Shown: positions 1 to 7,636 of the stretch, piece by piece
Numbering within the stretch: the stretch's first letter is position 1
How the letters are laid out: each line of letters opens with the position of its first letter
Assembly: GCA_964544055.1 (NCBI GenBank)
Contig: CAZJAA010000017.1
Coordinates: 1-59,526, forward strand
Direction: 5' to 3'
DNA: 59,526 nt
Source of the DNA: SIG299 sp964544055
Lineage (GTDB): Bacteria > Bacillota > Clostridia > Lachnospirales > Lachnospiraceae
Position numbers and translations under genes: made by a program
Notes under the pieces: generated by a model
Seen by the model: only the letters and a program-made list of their open reading frames with translations
What the model was told of the DNA's origin: nothing
The model's database searches: none

Positions 1-371
1 TTACCACAGCGTTTGTGGTTTGTCAACAACTTTTTAAACTTTTTTTAATTCTTTTTCAGAAGAAGCACTTTGTACTTTCGAAATATGTATCTGACGTAAA
101 AGTTGTTTCTTTTGTTGACCTCGCTTTCTGCATTGTATTGTCGAAAGCAAAATTCATTCTAGCACGTTAGAATAAATCTGTCAACATCTTTTTTGAAATT
201 TTTTTAATTTTTTGAATTGTTTTTTCATTTTGAACTATTAGTGGTGTTTTTCTCTTTTTCATCCACAAGATATTGTTTTCTTCAATTTCCTATTATATAA
301 AACAGAAGGGCATTCTTCTAGAACATGAAATTCCAAAGAACGCCCTATTTTTTGACCTTTGCTTATCTTAA
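1..371 (-). promoter_or_regulatory. Outward-facing promoter region, probably for a stable RNA operon left of the window
   Basis: No gene is visible here. On the minus strand there is TTGACA (179-184), 17 bp, TAGAAT (156-161), preceded by a long A-rich tract (about 185-235) like an UP element. A second TTGACA lies at 21-26, again after A-tracts, and its -10 would begin at the window edge (TAA at 1-3). Two strong consensus promoters with A-rich upstream DNA and no coding potential between them are typical of rRNA or tRNA operons. That target is inferred, since it lies outside the window. Confidence 0.55.
307..346 (-). terminator. Stem-loop terminator after eda
   Basis: AGGGCATTCTT (307-317) pairs with AAGAACGCCCT (336-346), 11 bp with one G-T pair and an 18-nt loop. 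On the minus strand the stem is followed by TCTGTTTTAT. It lies 26 bp beyond the eda stop codon and probably ends that transcript. Confidence 0.6.
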
Positions 372-1331
372 CTATTTCTGCACTAAATGAACAGCGAATC
401 CGCCAAGCTCACCCTTTAAGTAAATAGCAACGAGCTTGCCGTTCTTATACTTTGCTGTTTCAGGGTCGAATTCAAAGCCCTGAAGCTCCATATGGTACAC
501 AGCTCTGTCGATGTAGTTCGTGCCGACGGCAATGTGACCGTGTGCGCCAAGGTAAGGCTGCTTCATAACTTCGATTGCCGTGCCAGCAAATACAGAGCTG
601 CCGCCAACCTTCTTTGTGAAGCCGAACAGCTTTTCAAAAGAGCCAGCGACACTATCTGCCTCTTCTTCACCGTTTGCATTGATACCGATGTGTTTTAATT
701 CAAAGCCAAGCATTGTGTTTACTGCTTCTCTTGTCAGATTTTTGATTGCTTCGAAATCGCCGGCTGCAACTAAGTCCTTTGGAACCATCCAGGAACCACC
801 GCACGCAATAATCTTATCAAAATCAAGGTAGGACTTTAAGTTCTTTGCGTTGATGCCGCCGGTAGGCATGAATTTTACCTTGGTGTAAGGTGCTGCCATT
901 GCCTTAATCATCGGAAGACCGCCGTTCTGCTCTGCCGGGAAGAACTTAACAACCTCAAGACCAAGCTCTAATGCCATTTCGATATCGGTTGGTCTTGCTG
1001 TACCAGGAGTGATTGGCACGTTCTTTTCCTGACAGTACTTCACAACCTTTGGATTTAAACCAGGGCTTACGATAAACTTTGCACCTGCTGCCACGGCTCT
1101 ATCTACCTGCTCTGTGGTAAGTACAGTGCCTGCACCTACTAACATTTCCGGATAAACTGCGCTCATCTGACGGATGGCTTCTTCTGCAGCGTCGGTACGG
1201 AACGTAACCTCAGCTACCGGAAGACCGCCCTCGCAAAGAGCCTTGGCGAGAGGCACTGCGTCCTTTGCGTCATCAATTACTACTACAGGGATAATACCAA
1301 GCTTCTGAAACTGCTCTAAAATTGGATTCAT
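372..1331 (-). CDS. eda: KDPG/KHG aldolase with C-terminal VOC-like domain
   Basis: Class I aldolase that splits 2-keto-3-deoxy-6-phosphogluconate (or 4-hydroxy-2-oxoglutarate) into pyruvate and glyceraldehyde-3-phosphate (or glyoxylate); cytoplasmic, Entner-Doudoroff or uronate catabolism. Residues 1-210 are a complete TIM barrel: Glu41 and Arg45 in EVTFRT and the Schiff-base Lys129 in VVKFFPAE match the family's catalytic residues. Standard Eda stops near residue 210. Here about 110 further residues (for example HIGINANG, YLGAHGHIAVGT, YHMELQGFEF, ending GGFAVHLVQK) look like a glyoxalase/VOC-type fold. The start follows AAGGAGATAGGTT. The gene is monocistronic, with its own promoter and a palindromic operator, so it is probably induced by a sugar acid. 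Confidence 0.92.
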   Translation of the reverse strand: MNPILEQFQKLGIIPVVVIDDAKDAVPLAKALCEGGLPVAEVTFRTDAAEEAIRQMSAVYPEMLVGAGTVLTTEQVDRAVAAGAKFIVSPGLNPKVVKYCQEKNVPITPGTARPTDIEMALELGLEVVKFFPAEQNGGLPMIKAMAAPYTKVKFMPTGGINAKNLKSYLDFDKIIACGGSWMVPKDLVAAGDFEAIKNLTREAVNTMLGFELKHIGINANGEEEADSVAGSFEKLFGFTKKVGGSSVFAGTAIEVMKQPYLGAHGHIAVGTNYIDRAVYHMELQGFEFDPETAKYKNGKLVAIYLKGELGGFAVHLVQK

Positions 1332-1367
1332 AACCTATCTCCTTTTTCTTCTTTTTATTTATCACAA

Positions 1368-1433
1368 CTCCGCTGCACTGCGGAGTGTAAGTGCTTACAT
1401 GAACAGTATACTCCAAGTCAGACTAAAATTCAA
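1368..1433 (-). promoter_or_regulatory. eda promoter with LacI/cre-like operator and leader hairpin
   Basis: On the minus strand: -35 TTGAAT (1428-1433), 17-bp spacer, -10 TATACT (1405-1410). The dyad TGTAAG-N2-CTTACA (1386-1399) sits at the predicted start site; its half-sites resemble LacI/CcpA-family operators. Directly after it a GC hairpin CTCCGC-N6-GCGGAG (1368-1385) begins the leader. A repressor bound here would block initiation. Which repressor binds is not visible. Confidence 0.7.
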
Positions 1434-1439
1434 CAAGTT

Positions 1440-2165
1440 TTATGCTTTTCCAAGCAGGATTTTTGATAATACATTGCTGTTATATAAATAACTCAATATT
1501 TTACTTTCACTAATCATTGCCATACAATTTTGTCCAAATTCGGTACTACCAAGCATTGTAAGTACGATAAATAAAATCCAGAGAACCACCAGGCCTTCCA
1601 TTGCTCCGGCCGCAATGCCGGCAACCGTGTTAATCTGATGAAGCACCGGAAGCTTGGCAAGCAGATTTAAGACAAAGCAGAGCGCGGTAATTCCGGCCGC
1701 TGCCAGCAAAAAGGTGATAAAAAAGCCAAGAGCATTTAAAATAATGTTCGTTAATGTTTCACAGATATAGCGTTCCAGCGCATTCAGGCTGTCTCCTACA
1801 AAATCTGCCGCCTCCTGCTTTTTTTCCTGCATAGTGTCTGCAAGAGAGTTTTTAATCGTATCCTTGATGCTGTCCGGAAGTGCCATTCCATCAATAAATG
1901 CATCCGGATCATTTTTTTCGTTCGGAGACAAATTTTCCGCAATGCCGGATAAGTCAATAATGTTATCCAGTTTATCATTGACTGTGTTGAAAATCGTCTC
2001 ATTGTTTTTTAACAGATTTGTAACAAGCGGACTTGTAAAAATGGTAATGATAATAATAGCAATGGTAGATATCAGGGAAAATACTGTTTTTACAAAACCA
2101 GCCCTCCAGCCAAAGAATGCACCTATGCCAAGCAGGGCAAATGCTACTAATAATAACCAGTTCAT
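1440..2165 (-). CDS. CvpA family membrane protein
   Basis: Protein of 241 aa resembling CvpA/colicin V production family proteins, multi-pass membrane proteins whose molecular role is still unclear. It begins with a hydrophobic helix (NWLLLVAFALLGIGAFFGW) and a second one soon after. A polar, acidic extracytoplasmic segment (about residues 60-135) follows, then two long C-terminal membrane segments. The ATG at 2165 is chosen because AGGAGG precedes it by 6 nt; an ATG 22 codons upstream has no ribosome site and an unrelated extension. It lies downstream of the DUF5711 gene on the same strand, separated by about 80 bp that hold a palindromic repeat. Confidence 0.8.
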   Translation of the reverse strand: MNWLLLVAFALLGIGAFFGWRAGFVKTVFSLISTIAIIIITIFTSPLVTNLLKNNETIFNTVNDKLDNIIDLSGIAENLSPNEKNDPDAFIDGMALPDSIKDTIKNSLADTMQEKKQEAADFVGDSLNALERYICETLTNIILNALGFFITFLLAAAGITALCFVLNLLAKLPVLHQINTVAGIAAGAMEGLVVLWILFIVLTMLGSTEFGQNCMAMISESKILSYLYNSNVLSKILLGKA

Positions 2166-2190
2166 GTTATTCCTCCTTTTCGTTTGTATG

Positions 2191-2228
2191 TACTCTCGGG
2201 ATTTTCTGAATGAAGCATTCCGAGGGTA
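2191..2228. repeat. Short palindromic repeat, copy 1 (12-bp stem)
   Basis: TACTCTCGGGAT (2191-2202) pairs with ATTCCGAGGGTA (2217-2228) around a 14-nt loop. Near-identical left arms occur at 9224 and 48111. This copy lies between the DUF5711 and cvpA genes and would form a hairpin in their transcript. Confidence 0.6.
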
Positions 2229-2245
2229 CACTTATGTCTTTGATT

Positions 2246-3490
2246 TTATTCCTGTATTTTATTTGTCAGTTTGATCGTTTGAAGTATGCTGCCATTCAAC
2301 AGAAAATAGTGGTTGCCGCCGGCCGGAAACACCGTTTCCAGACTTTGCGTGAAAGCAGTGCTGAATTTTAAGGAACCGTTTTTGCGGTAAACCGTGACAC
2401 GCTGTGGGCTGAAAAATACAATTTCTTCTTTGGTTGCCGTCACGGATTCATATTCCGGAATGCTGCTCCACGTTTTTTTCACTTCACCATTGGTATTGTA
2501 AAAGCTCATGGTTCGCTGTGCTGCATTTCCTTTTATCAGGTAAAAGCCACCCTCCGCACAGACAAACTGTTCAATGTTTTCCGACAGTGTTTTTTCCAGA
2601 ATGAGTTCCGGCACTTCCGTCATGCGGTACAAGGCAAAACCGTTTTCCAACAAAATGCAGACAATGTCCTCCTCTAAAAAACACACGTCATAGGCAAGAC
2701 AATTTTCTGCAAACGTTTTTTGCCCGACAATATTATTGATGTAATTTTTTCCAACCTCATCCGCATTATAAAAAGTCACTTTACCAAGCATGGCATCCCC
2801 TTGAAAGGTTACATACAAGGTTACAAGCTTTTTTCCATCCGGAGAAAGTGCGATATCCACCGGAATGCCGTCTGTTTTGGTAATGGTTTTGATGTCTACC
2901 CGCAGATTTCCATTTTTGTCATACATCTGGATATAGTCTTCGGCTCCATTGTCCAACAGCACTGCCGTTACCCCCTGCTTTGCCACTTCATGCTTTACAA
3001 TAGGATAAAGGACATGGTAGTTATATGGGATTCCGTTGTCTTCTACCACATATACGGCAGTTCCGCCAACATCCGCCACAGCGGCCACCTCTTCACACCA
3101 GGAAATTTGCGGGTTGTCGAGCTGGTACGCCAGTTCCCACTGCACTTTTCCCGAACCGTCCACTGCTTTTGCACCGTCATTACCGTACACAAACAGGCGT
3201 CCGTTTCCTGCCGTACAGTCAAAGCCCCCCGTATACAATGTCGTTTCCGAAGTTATTTCATAGCTTTTATACTCTTTTGTCCTCCTGTATTGCAGCCACA
3301 GCACAATTCCAGCAACCGCTGCAAGCACGAGCAGCACACGTAATATCCTGAGTACTGTTTTTATTGTCTGTTTTCTTTTTTCTGTCTCTTCCAATAAAAA
3401 ATGACCTGCCTTTCTTATCTTTTGTAACAGAGTCTGCCCAAAGCGACCACTTTTCAGAGCTATTATATCACATCCCCACCAGTTTCGCAT
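2246..3490 (-). CDS. DUF5711-like membrane-anchored beta-propeller protein
   Basis: 414 aa as drawn. One membrane helix (LRVLLVLAAVAGIVLWLQY, about 49-67) is followed by an extracytoplasmic part made of repeated short beta segments such as GNGRLFVYGNDGAKAVDGSG, a WD40/PQQ-like pattern. This resembles the DUF5711 family of Clostridia; the function is unknown. The ATG at 3490 has a poor ribosome site and encodes an odd leader. A TTG at 3394 (giving 382 aa) follows AGGCAGG by about 10 nt and starts just before the basic pre-membrane segment, so it may be the true start. Same strand as cvpA and probably co-transcribed with it. Confidence 0.7.
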   Translation of the reverse strand: MRNWWGCDIIALKSGRFGQTLLQKIRKAGHFLLEETEKRKQTIKTVLRILRVLLVLAAVAGIVLWLQYRRTKEYKSYEITSETTLYTGGFDCTAGNGRLFVYGNDGAKAVDGSGKVQWELAYQLDNPQISWCEEVAAVADVGGTAVYVVEDNGIPYNYHVLYPIVKHEVAKQGVTAVLLDNGAEDYIQMYDKNGNLRVDIKTITKTDGIPVDIALSPDGKKLVTLYVTFQGDAMLGKVTFYNADEVGKNYINNIVGQKTFAENCLAYDVCFLEEDIVCILLENGFALYRMTEVPELILEKTLSENIEQFVCAEGGFYLIKGNAAQRTMSFYNTNGEVKKTWSSIPEYESVTATKEEIVFFSPQRVTVYRKNGSLKFSTAFTQSLETVFPAGGNHYFLLNGSILQTIKLTNKIQE

Positions 3491-3499
3491 TATTTTTCT

Positions 3500-4576
3500 T
3501 TATGGAAGGAAAATCTTCTGTCCTTTTTCCGGTTCTTCGCCCTCCGCCAGGCTGTTTAACAGGCGAACTGCTTCTTCTTTCTCCGTGGAACCGTAAAATT
3601 TCAGGCAGATAGACTGTATGGTTTCTCCTTCTTCAACAAGATATACCTGCTGCATGACAGAAACGAGCCGTTCCTGTTCATTAAGCAGTGTTTTTAGTTC
3701 ATTTCTTTCTTTAATCTGCATGGCAAGTCCGGCAATTACTAAAATTGCAATACAGGTGAGTACACCTCCCGTGGCATAAAACAGCCGGTAAAACCCGGAA
3801 TATCCGCTCCATCCTGTATTCTTTGGGTTCTGTCCGGATATCTGTTGTTTCGTATTCCACAGCATTTTCCCTGATGTTTTTCGTTCTTTTGCACTTTCCT
3901 GCCCAGCCACGCTTTCCTTTCCTGTTTCATCCTTATCCGTTGTTTTACTGTTTTTAAATTTTTCTTCTGTTTTCCATTCCTCCGGTAATCTTTTTCGCAC
4001 TGCATTGCTGTCTGCCATATAATTCTGCATTTCTGCATTTCTTTCATAATATATATAATACCCGGGAAGTTCCTTTAATTCACCCTCTTTGTAAAACAGC
4101 ACTTTCTGTTCTTTTTCTGCCGAGTCTGCCTTCAGCAGAATTTTATCCCCGCCGCCAAAATTGTCCTCCTGGATTTTTTTCTGCCGCTGTGTGTCTTCCA
4201 GAAGAAATCCCGGTCCGCCAAGAAACCACCCTACAATCTGTTCTTTCGGAAAAAAATCTCTGATATTCCGATAAATTCCCGACCAGTTGTCCTCTGTAAA
4301 GCAAATTTTATCGTGTGCCATTACCTCTTTTGCTTCCAGTACCCCGCGTACCAGTATTTTGTCTTTCTGATTGCCCTCCACATATTCCCCTACCAGAACA
4401 CCAACTACACAACCGGTATAATCACGTTCTGCCAGTTCTTTGGCAAAGGAAAAAGCATAATCTTCAATAAATACCTCCGGTTCTCCCTGTTCCGGTGCTC
4501 CAATCTGCCTCCGGTTGTTTGGAAGCTGCCTTTGTGCCGGTTCTGCGGGCTTTGCTTCATAAATTGTTTCCAGCAT
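3500..4576 (-). CDS. MPN-like (JAMM-degenerate) domain, membrane helix and LysM domain
   Basis: 358 aa. Residues about 35-190 read like an MPN/JAB domain: VVGVLVG, RGVLEAKEV, then IVGWFLGGPGFLLEDTQRQ where active JAMM peptidases have GW-x-H-S-H-P-G, and LLKADSAEKEQKVLFYKEG. The metal-binding His-x-His is gone, so this is probably a non-catalytic fold. After a Lys/Glu-rich linker comes one membrane helix (GGVLTCIAILVIAGLAMQI). A C-terminal LysM-like domain (YLVEEGETIQSICLKFYGS...PEKGQKIFLP) would lie outside and bind peptidoglycan. The ATG at 4576 is preferred over 4738 because AAGAGG lies 6 nt before it. It starts 9 bp after the DUF5711 gene in the same direction of reading. Function unknown. 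Confidence 0.7.
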   Translation of the reverse strand: MLETIYEAKPAEPAQRQLPNNRRQIGAPEQGEPEVFIEDYAFSFAKELAERDYTGCVVGVLVGEYVEGNQKDKILVRGVLEAKEVMAHDKICFTEDNWSGIYRNIRDFFPKEQIVGWFLGGPGFLLEDTQRQKKIQEDNFGGGDKILLKADSAEKEQKVLFYKEGELKELPGYYIYYERNAEMQNYMADSNAVRKRLPEEWKTEEKFKNSKTTDKDETGKESVAGQESAKERKTSGKMLWNTKQQISGQNPKNTGWSGYSGFYRLFYATGGVLTCIAILVIAGLAMQIKERNELKTLLNEQERLVSVMQQVYLVEEGETIQSICLKFYGSTEKEEAVRLLNSLAEGEEPEKGQKIFLP

Positions 4577-4826
4577 TTCTTGCCTCTTTCCGCGGTCTGC
4601 ATCCGCACTTTTAATATGTAATAATTTTGCCGTTACGCTTAGGCAAAACCGTTTCTTTTGCGCTGCAGGGCTTAAAAGAAGCCTGCAAACGATACCAGCG
4701 AATATTATAGCACCCTGCAGATGCATATTTTGGCGCAATATGTCGTTGTAAATTTTTTTTCATCCGGTCTACTTTTTCCGTTTTCGGTAATACTCTGATA
4801 AAAAGAATGCGATGAAAGGAACCTCC

Positions 4827-5360
4827 ATGCTCTATTATAATTCAAACCAGTTATCCTCTTCTTATGAATTTGGCAAACAGCTCTTACAGCTGATTGATAC
4901 ACTGAAAGCAAAACAGCAGCCGCTCATCTTTTTATGCATTGGCTCCGACCGTGCCACCGGGGACTCCCTTGGTCCCATTATCGGTTACAAGCTGAACCAG
5001 CGGCATTTTCCCATGGTACACATTTACGGTACCCTAGAGCAGCCGGTCCATGCCAAAAATCTGGACGAAGCACTCCGCAGTATTCACGATACCTTTGAAA
5101 ATCCTTTTATTATCGCCATCGATGCTTCGTTAGGAAAAGCTTCACATATCGGATACTTTACTTTGGGCGAGGGGGCTTTAAAGCCGGGTGCAGGAGTCGG
5201 AAAAAGTCTGCCGCAGGTAGGCAATCTGTATATTACCGGTATTGTCAATCTTTCCGGATTTCTGGAACATTCCCTGCTGCAAACCACACGTCTCCATACC
5301 GTCATGTCACTTGCGGATAAAATCAGCACCGGCATATGCTACTGTCTTGCCAAAATGTAA
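4827..5360 (+). CDS. yyaC: Spore protease-like protein YyaC (DUF1256)
   Basis: 177 aa, the usual size of the YyaC family, which is related to the germination protease GPR and found in endospore formers. Family features seen: LIFLCIGSDRATGDSLGPIIG near the N-terminus, HAKNLDE, IAIDASLG, the Gly-rich segment LKPGAGVGKSLPQVGN and ITGIVNLSGFLEH. The start at 4827 is preferred to the in-frame ATG at 4812 because AAAGGA lies 6 nt upstream of 4827. It is monocistronic, divergent from the LysM gene and followed by a strong terminator. Its presence supports a spore-forming host. Confidence 0.88.
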   Translation: MLYYNSNQLSSSYEFGKQLLQLIDTLKAKQQPLIFLCIGSDRATGDSLGPIIGYKLNQRHFPMVHIYGTLEQPVHAKNLDEALRSIHDTFENPFIIAIDASLGKASHIGYFTLGEGALKPGAGVGKSLPQVGNLYITGIVNLSGFLEHSLLQTTRLHTVMSLADKISTGICYCLAKM

Positions 5361-5404
5361 CAATACTGCGGCTATTTCCTTTCCGTGCGAGTGCACATCC
5401 TAAT

Positions 5405-5491
5405 ATGTAATAGGAAATCGTAATTTCCTATTACATAAAAAGACTGTTGCATGAAAAACATATTCTACATTTTTCATGCAACAGTCTTTTT
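5405..5491. terminator. Two perfect stem-loops between convergent genes
   Basis: The first hairpin has a perfect 14-bp stem (5405-5418 with 5423-5436) and a CGTA loop. The second has a perfect 22-bp stem (5437-5458 with 5470-5491) and an 11-nt loop; its arms begin with A5 and end with T5, so it can terminate in both directions. It separates yyaC (+) from the minus-strand gene ending at 5504. Confidence 0.85.
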
Positions 5492-5503
5492 ATATCTACA
5501 TTT

Positions 5504-6598
5504 CTATTTGTTTTGTTCGATTGCCAATGCTTCTCCGATGTCTGCCGCTTCTCCATTTTGAATGTGGGCAATCAGCTTGTCCAGCTTTGACACAGTCAGC
5601 ATTTCCTTGCCCAGATATGCTTCATAATGTGTTGAAAGCATCAGTGCAGTTTCTTTTACTTTTTCTTCAGTTTTTTTCTGTTCCTCACAAACCACCTTAT
5701 ATTTTTCTTTTAAGGAAGCAAGCTCGTTTTCATAGCGTCCTCTGATTTCCGCTTTTATCTGTGCTGACGTAACCGTTTCAAAAGTTGTAAGTGCCTGCTT
5801 TTCCTGCTCCGTTACCTGTCTTATTTCTTCGGCAATTTCTCGCAGTTCATCATCATACTGCTCCAGACCATAGGTGCTTTCGTCAGAGTCATTGCGAATT
5901 CCCTTTTTTATATCCTTGATATTTTTCTTATTGCGTTGATACTGATTTCTGAGCACACGCACGGCTCGAATGGTTTCCAGATGCTTTTCTTTGAGATGGT
6001 TGTTGATGAGCATATAGATACTTCCAACCAGCAAAATGGTAACAACATAGATAATCGCCAGTGCAAGCTCGCCAAATCTTTCTTTGAAAAGTAGGCGATA
6101 GACACCAAATGGGAGGGCAAAAAAAGCCAGTAACAGCCCAAGCATAAATACCAGAAATTCAGAAAACAGTTTTGGCATAAACAAACCGTAAAACAGCGTT
6201 GTATTACAAATCTGCGGCGTTTTATCCGTTTTCAGTTTTGCCTTGATTTCCAGAGAAAGCTCTTTGTTTTTGTCACGCAGCTCTGCCGTTTCTTCCTCCA
6301 TGCGTTCCGAGACTTTGGTTCCCTTATCCTTTTCTTTTTTTGCCTTTATCTTTTTATTTCTGGCATTCAAGGCAGATAGCTGGCTTTCATAAGTTTCGGA
6401 CAGTTCGTTTTTGCGTTTTTTCAGCGTTGCTTCTATTTCTTCATTTAATGCACGTTCTTTGCTGTCTGTCAGCTTTATCAGACGTGCTTCTTCCGATTTA
6501 AGCTCCTCATTTTTTTCCTGGTAGCCGTTAAATTCCAGTACATGTTCTTTTATCGTGTTTAATTCGTCAACTCCGGCAAATAAAATGGCATTGTTCAT
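5504..6598 (-). CDS. Coiled-coil membrane protein of unknown function
   Basis: 364 aa, family not recognised. It has long charged helical regions on both sides of a central hydrophobic hairpin. Residues about 30-130 are rich in Glu/Lys with heptad character (for example EEARLIKLTDSKERALNEEI). Then come two membrane helices (FLVFMLGLLLAFFALPFGVY and LALAIIYVVTILLVGSIYML), then a second coiled coil to the C-terminus. Both ends should be cytoplasmic. The ATG at 6598 is chosen: AGGAGG lies 8 nt before it, and the GTG three codons upstream is too close. It follows recR on the same strand and may be read through from dnaX-ybaB-recR. Confidence 0.7.
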   Translation of the reverse strand: MNNAILFAGVDELNTIKEHVLEFNGYQEKNEELKSEEARLIKLTDSKERALNEEIEATLKKRKNELSETYESQLSALNARNKKIKAKKEKDKGTKVSERMEEETAELRDKNKELSLEIKAKLKTDKTPQICNTTLFYGLFMPKLFSEFLVFMLGLLLAFFALPFGVYRLLFKERFGELALAIIYVVTILLVGSIYMLINNHLKEKHLETIRAVRVLRNQYQRNKKNIKDIKKGIRNDSDESTYGLEQYDDELREIAEEIRQVTEQEKQALTTFETVTSAQIKAEIRGRYENELASLKEKYKVVCEEQKKTEEKVKETALMLSTHYEAYLGKEMLTVSKLDKLIAHIQNGEAADIGEALAIEQNK

Positions 6599-6651
6599 GT
6601 TCCACACCTCCTATGTACCTGCTGCAGTCTTTGCATCTGTATTTCTACCCG

Positions 6652-7248
6652 CTACAGTTCTTTTCTTCCTTCCAGTGCACGAAGAAGTGTCACTTCGTCA
6701 ATATATTCCAAATCGCCACCGACTGGTACACCACTGGCAATCCTGGTTGTTTTAATTCCGGCAGGTTTTAATAATTTACTGATGTACATTGCCGTGGCTT
6801 CGCCTTCTATATTGGAATTTGTTGCAATAATTACTTCTTTTACATCCTTTTGCAGGCGAATCAGCAATTCTTTAATTGTCAAATCAGCCGGAGTAATATT
6901 CAGCATCGGTGAAAGTGCTCCATGCAGTACATGGTATACGCCGTTATATTTTCCGGTTTTTTCGTAAGCAGCAAGGTCTCTGGAATTTTCCACGACCATA
7001 ATCGTCTGCTTATCCCTTTCCATGCTTGCACAAATTGGGCAGATTTCACTATCCGTCAGTGTGCAGCATTCTTTGCAGCGGCACACCCCTTTTCTTGCTG
7101 TGACAATGGAATCTGCCAAGGCTTCCACAGCCTCTTCCGGCATATTAATAATATGAAAAGCAAGACGCCCCGCCGACTTGCTTCCAATCCCCGGAAGCCC
7201 GGATAACGTTTCTATTAGCTTTGTTATCTGCGTGCTGTAATAATCCAT
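6652..7248 (-). CDS. recR: Recombination mediator RecR
   Basis: 198 aa, full length. RecR works with RecO (and RecF) to load RecA on gapped DNA. Visible domains: an N-terminal helix-hairpin-helix (LSGLPGIGSKSAGRLAFHI), the four-cysteine zinc finger (Cys58, Cys61, Cys70, Cys73), the Toprim segment (TIMVVENSRDLAAYEKTG) and the C-terminal SGVPVGGDLEYIDEVTL motif. The start codon overlaps the ybaB stop as TAATG, so the two are translationally coupled. dnaX-ybaB-recR is the ancestral Firmicutes order. Confidence 0.97.
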   Translation of the reverse strand: MDYYSTQITKLIETLSGLPGIGSKSAGRLAFHIINMPEEAVEALADSIVTARKGVCRCKECCTLTDSEICPICASMERDKQTIMVVENSRDLAAYEKTGKYNGVYHVLHGALSPMLNITPADLTIKELLIRLQKDVKEVIIATNSNIEGEATAMYISKLLKPAGIKTTRIASGVPVGGDLEYIDEVTLLRALEGRKEL

Positions 7249-7592
7249 TAGAACGGAAGACCTCCACCGAGTCCCCCGGTCAGTGAGTTCATTACTTCTG
7301 CGGATGCTGCTTCCATCTGGCGCAGGGCTTCATTTGCTGCAGCCACGATTAAGTCCTGCAGCATTTCAATATCCTCCGGATCTACTACTTCCGGCTTAAG
7401 CGTCACTGCGGTAATTTCTTTTTTACCGGAAACGGTAACCGTAACAGCACCACCGCCTGCTGCTGCTGTAAATTCTTGTGTTTCCAGTTCCTGCTGTTTT
7501 TCTTCCATCTGACGCTGCATTCTCTGTGCCTGCTTCATCAGATTATTCATATTTCCCGGCATTCCTCCCGGAAATCCTCCACGTTTTGCCAT
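7248..7592 (-). CDS. ybaB: YbaB/EbfC nucleoid-associated protein
   Basis: 114 aa, the normal size for this small dimeric DNA-binding protein usually encoded between dnaX and recR. It has the typical N-terminus with Gly/Met-rich GGFPGGMPGNMNNLMKQAQ, the Q/E-rich helix MQRQMEEKQQELETQEF, then GGGAVTVTVSGKKEITAVTL and the C-terminal DLIVAAANEALRQ helix. The ATG at 7592 follows GGAG by 7 nt; the ATG 10 codons upstream is a poorer start. It is 44 bp downstream of dnaX and overlaps recR by one base. Confidence 0.93.
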   Translation of the reverse strand: MAKRGGFPGGMPGNMNNLMKQAQRMQRQMEEKQQELETQEFTAAAGGGAVTVTVSGKKEITAVTLKPEVVDPEDIEMLQDLIVAAANEALRQMEAASAEVMNSLTGGLGGGLPF

Positions 7593-7636
7593 TTTTGTTT
7601 CTCCTTTTTTAAATTTTTGCAATAAATTATGATGAA

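Noticed and set aside
1..300. An RNA gene at the left edge
   Set aside because: No tRNA-like cloverleaf or rRNA sequence is seen; only promoter-like elements pointing out of the window.
580..831. Plus-strand open frames inside eda and similar antisense frames elsewhere
   Set aside because: They are shadows of strongly supported genes, without ribosome sites or family patterns.
4577..4738. Longer N-terminus of the MPN-like/LysM protein
   Set aside because: The 54 extra residues are not family-like, and a good ribosome site precedes the ATG at 4576.
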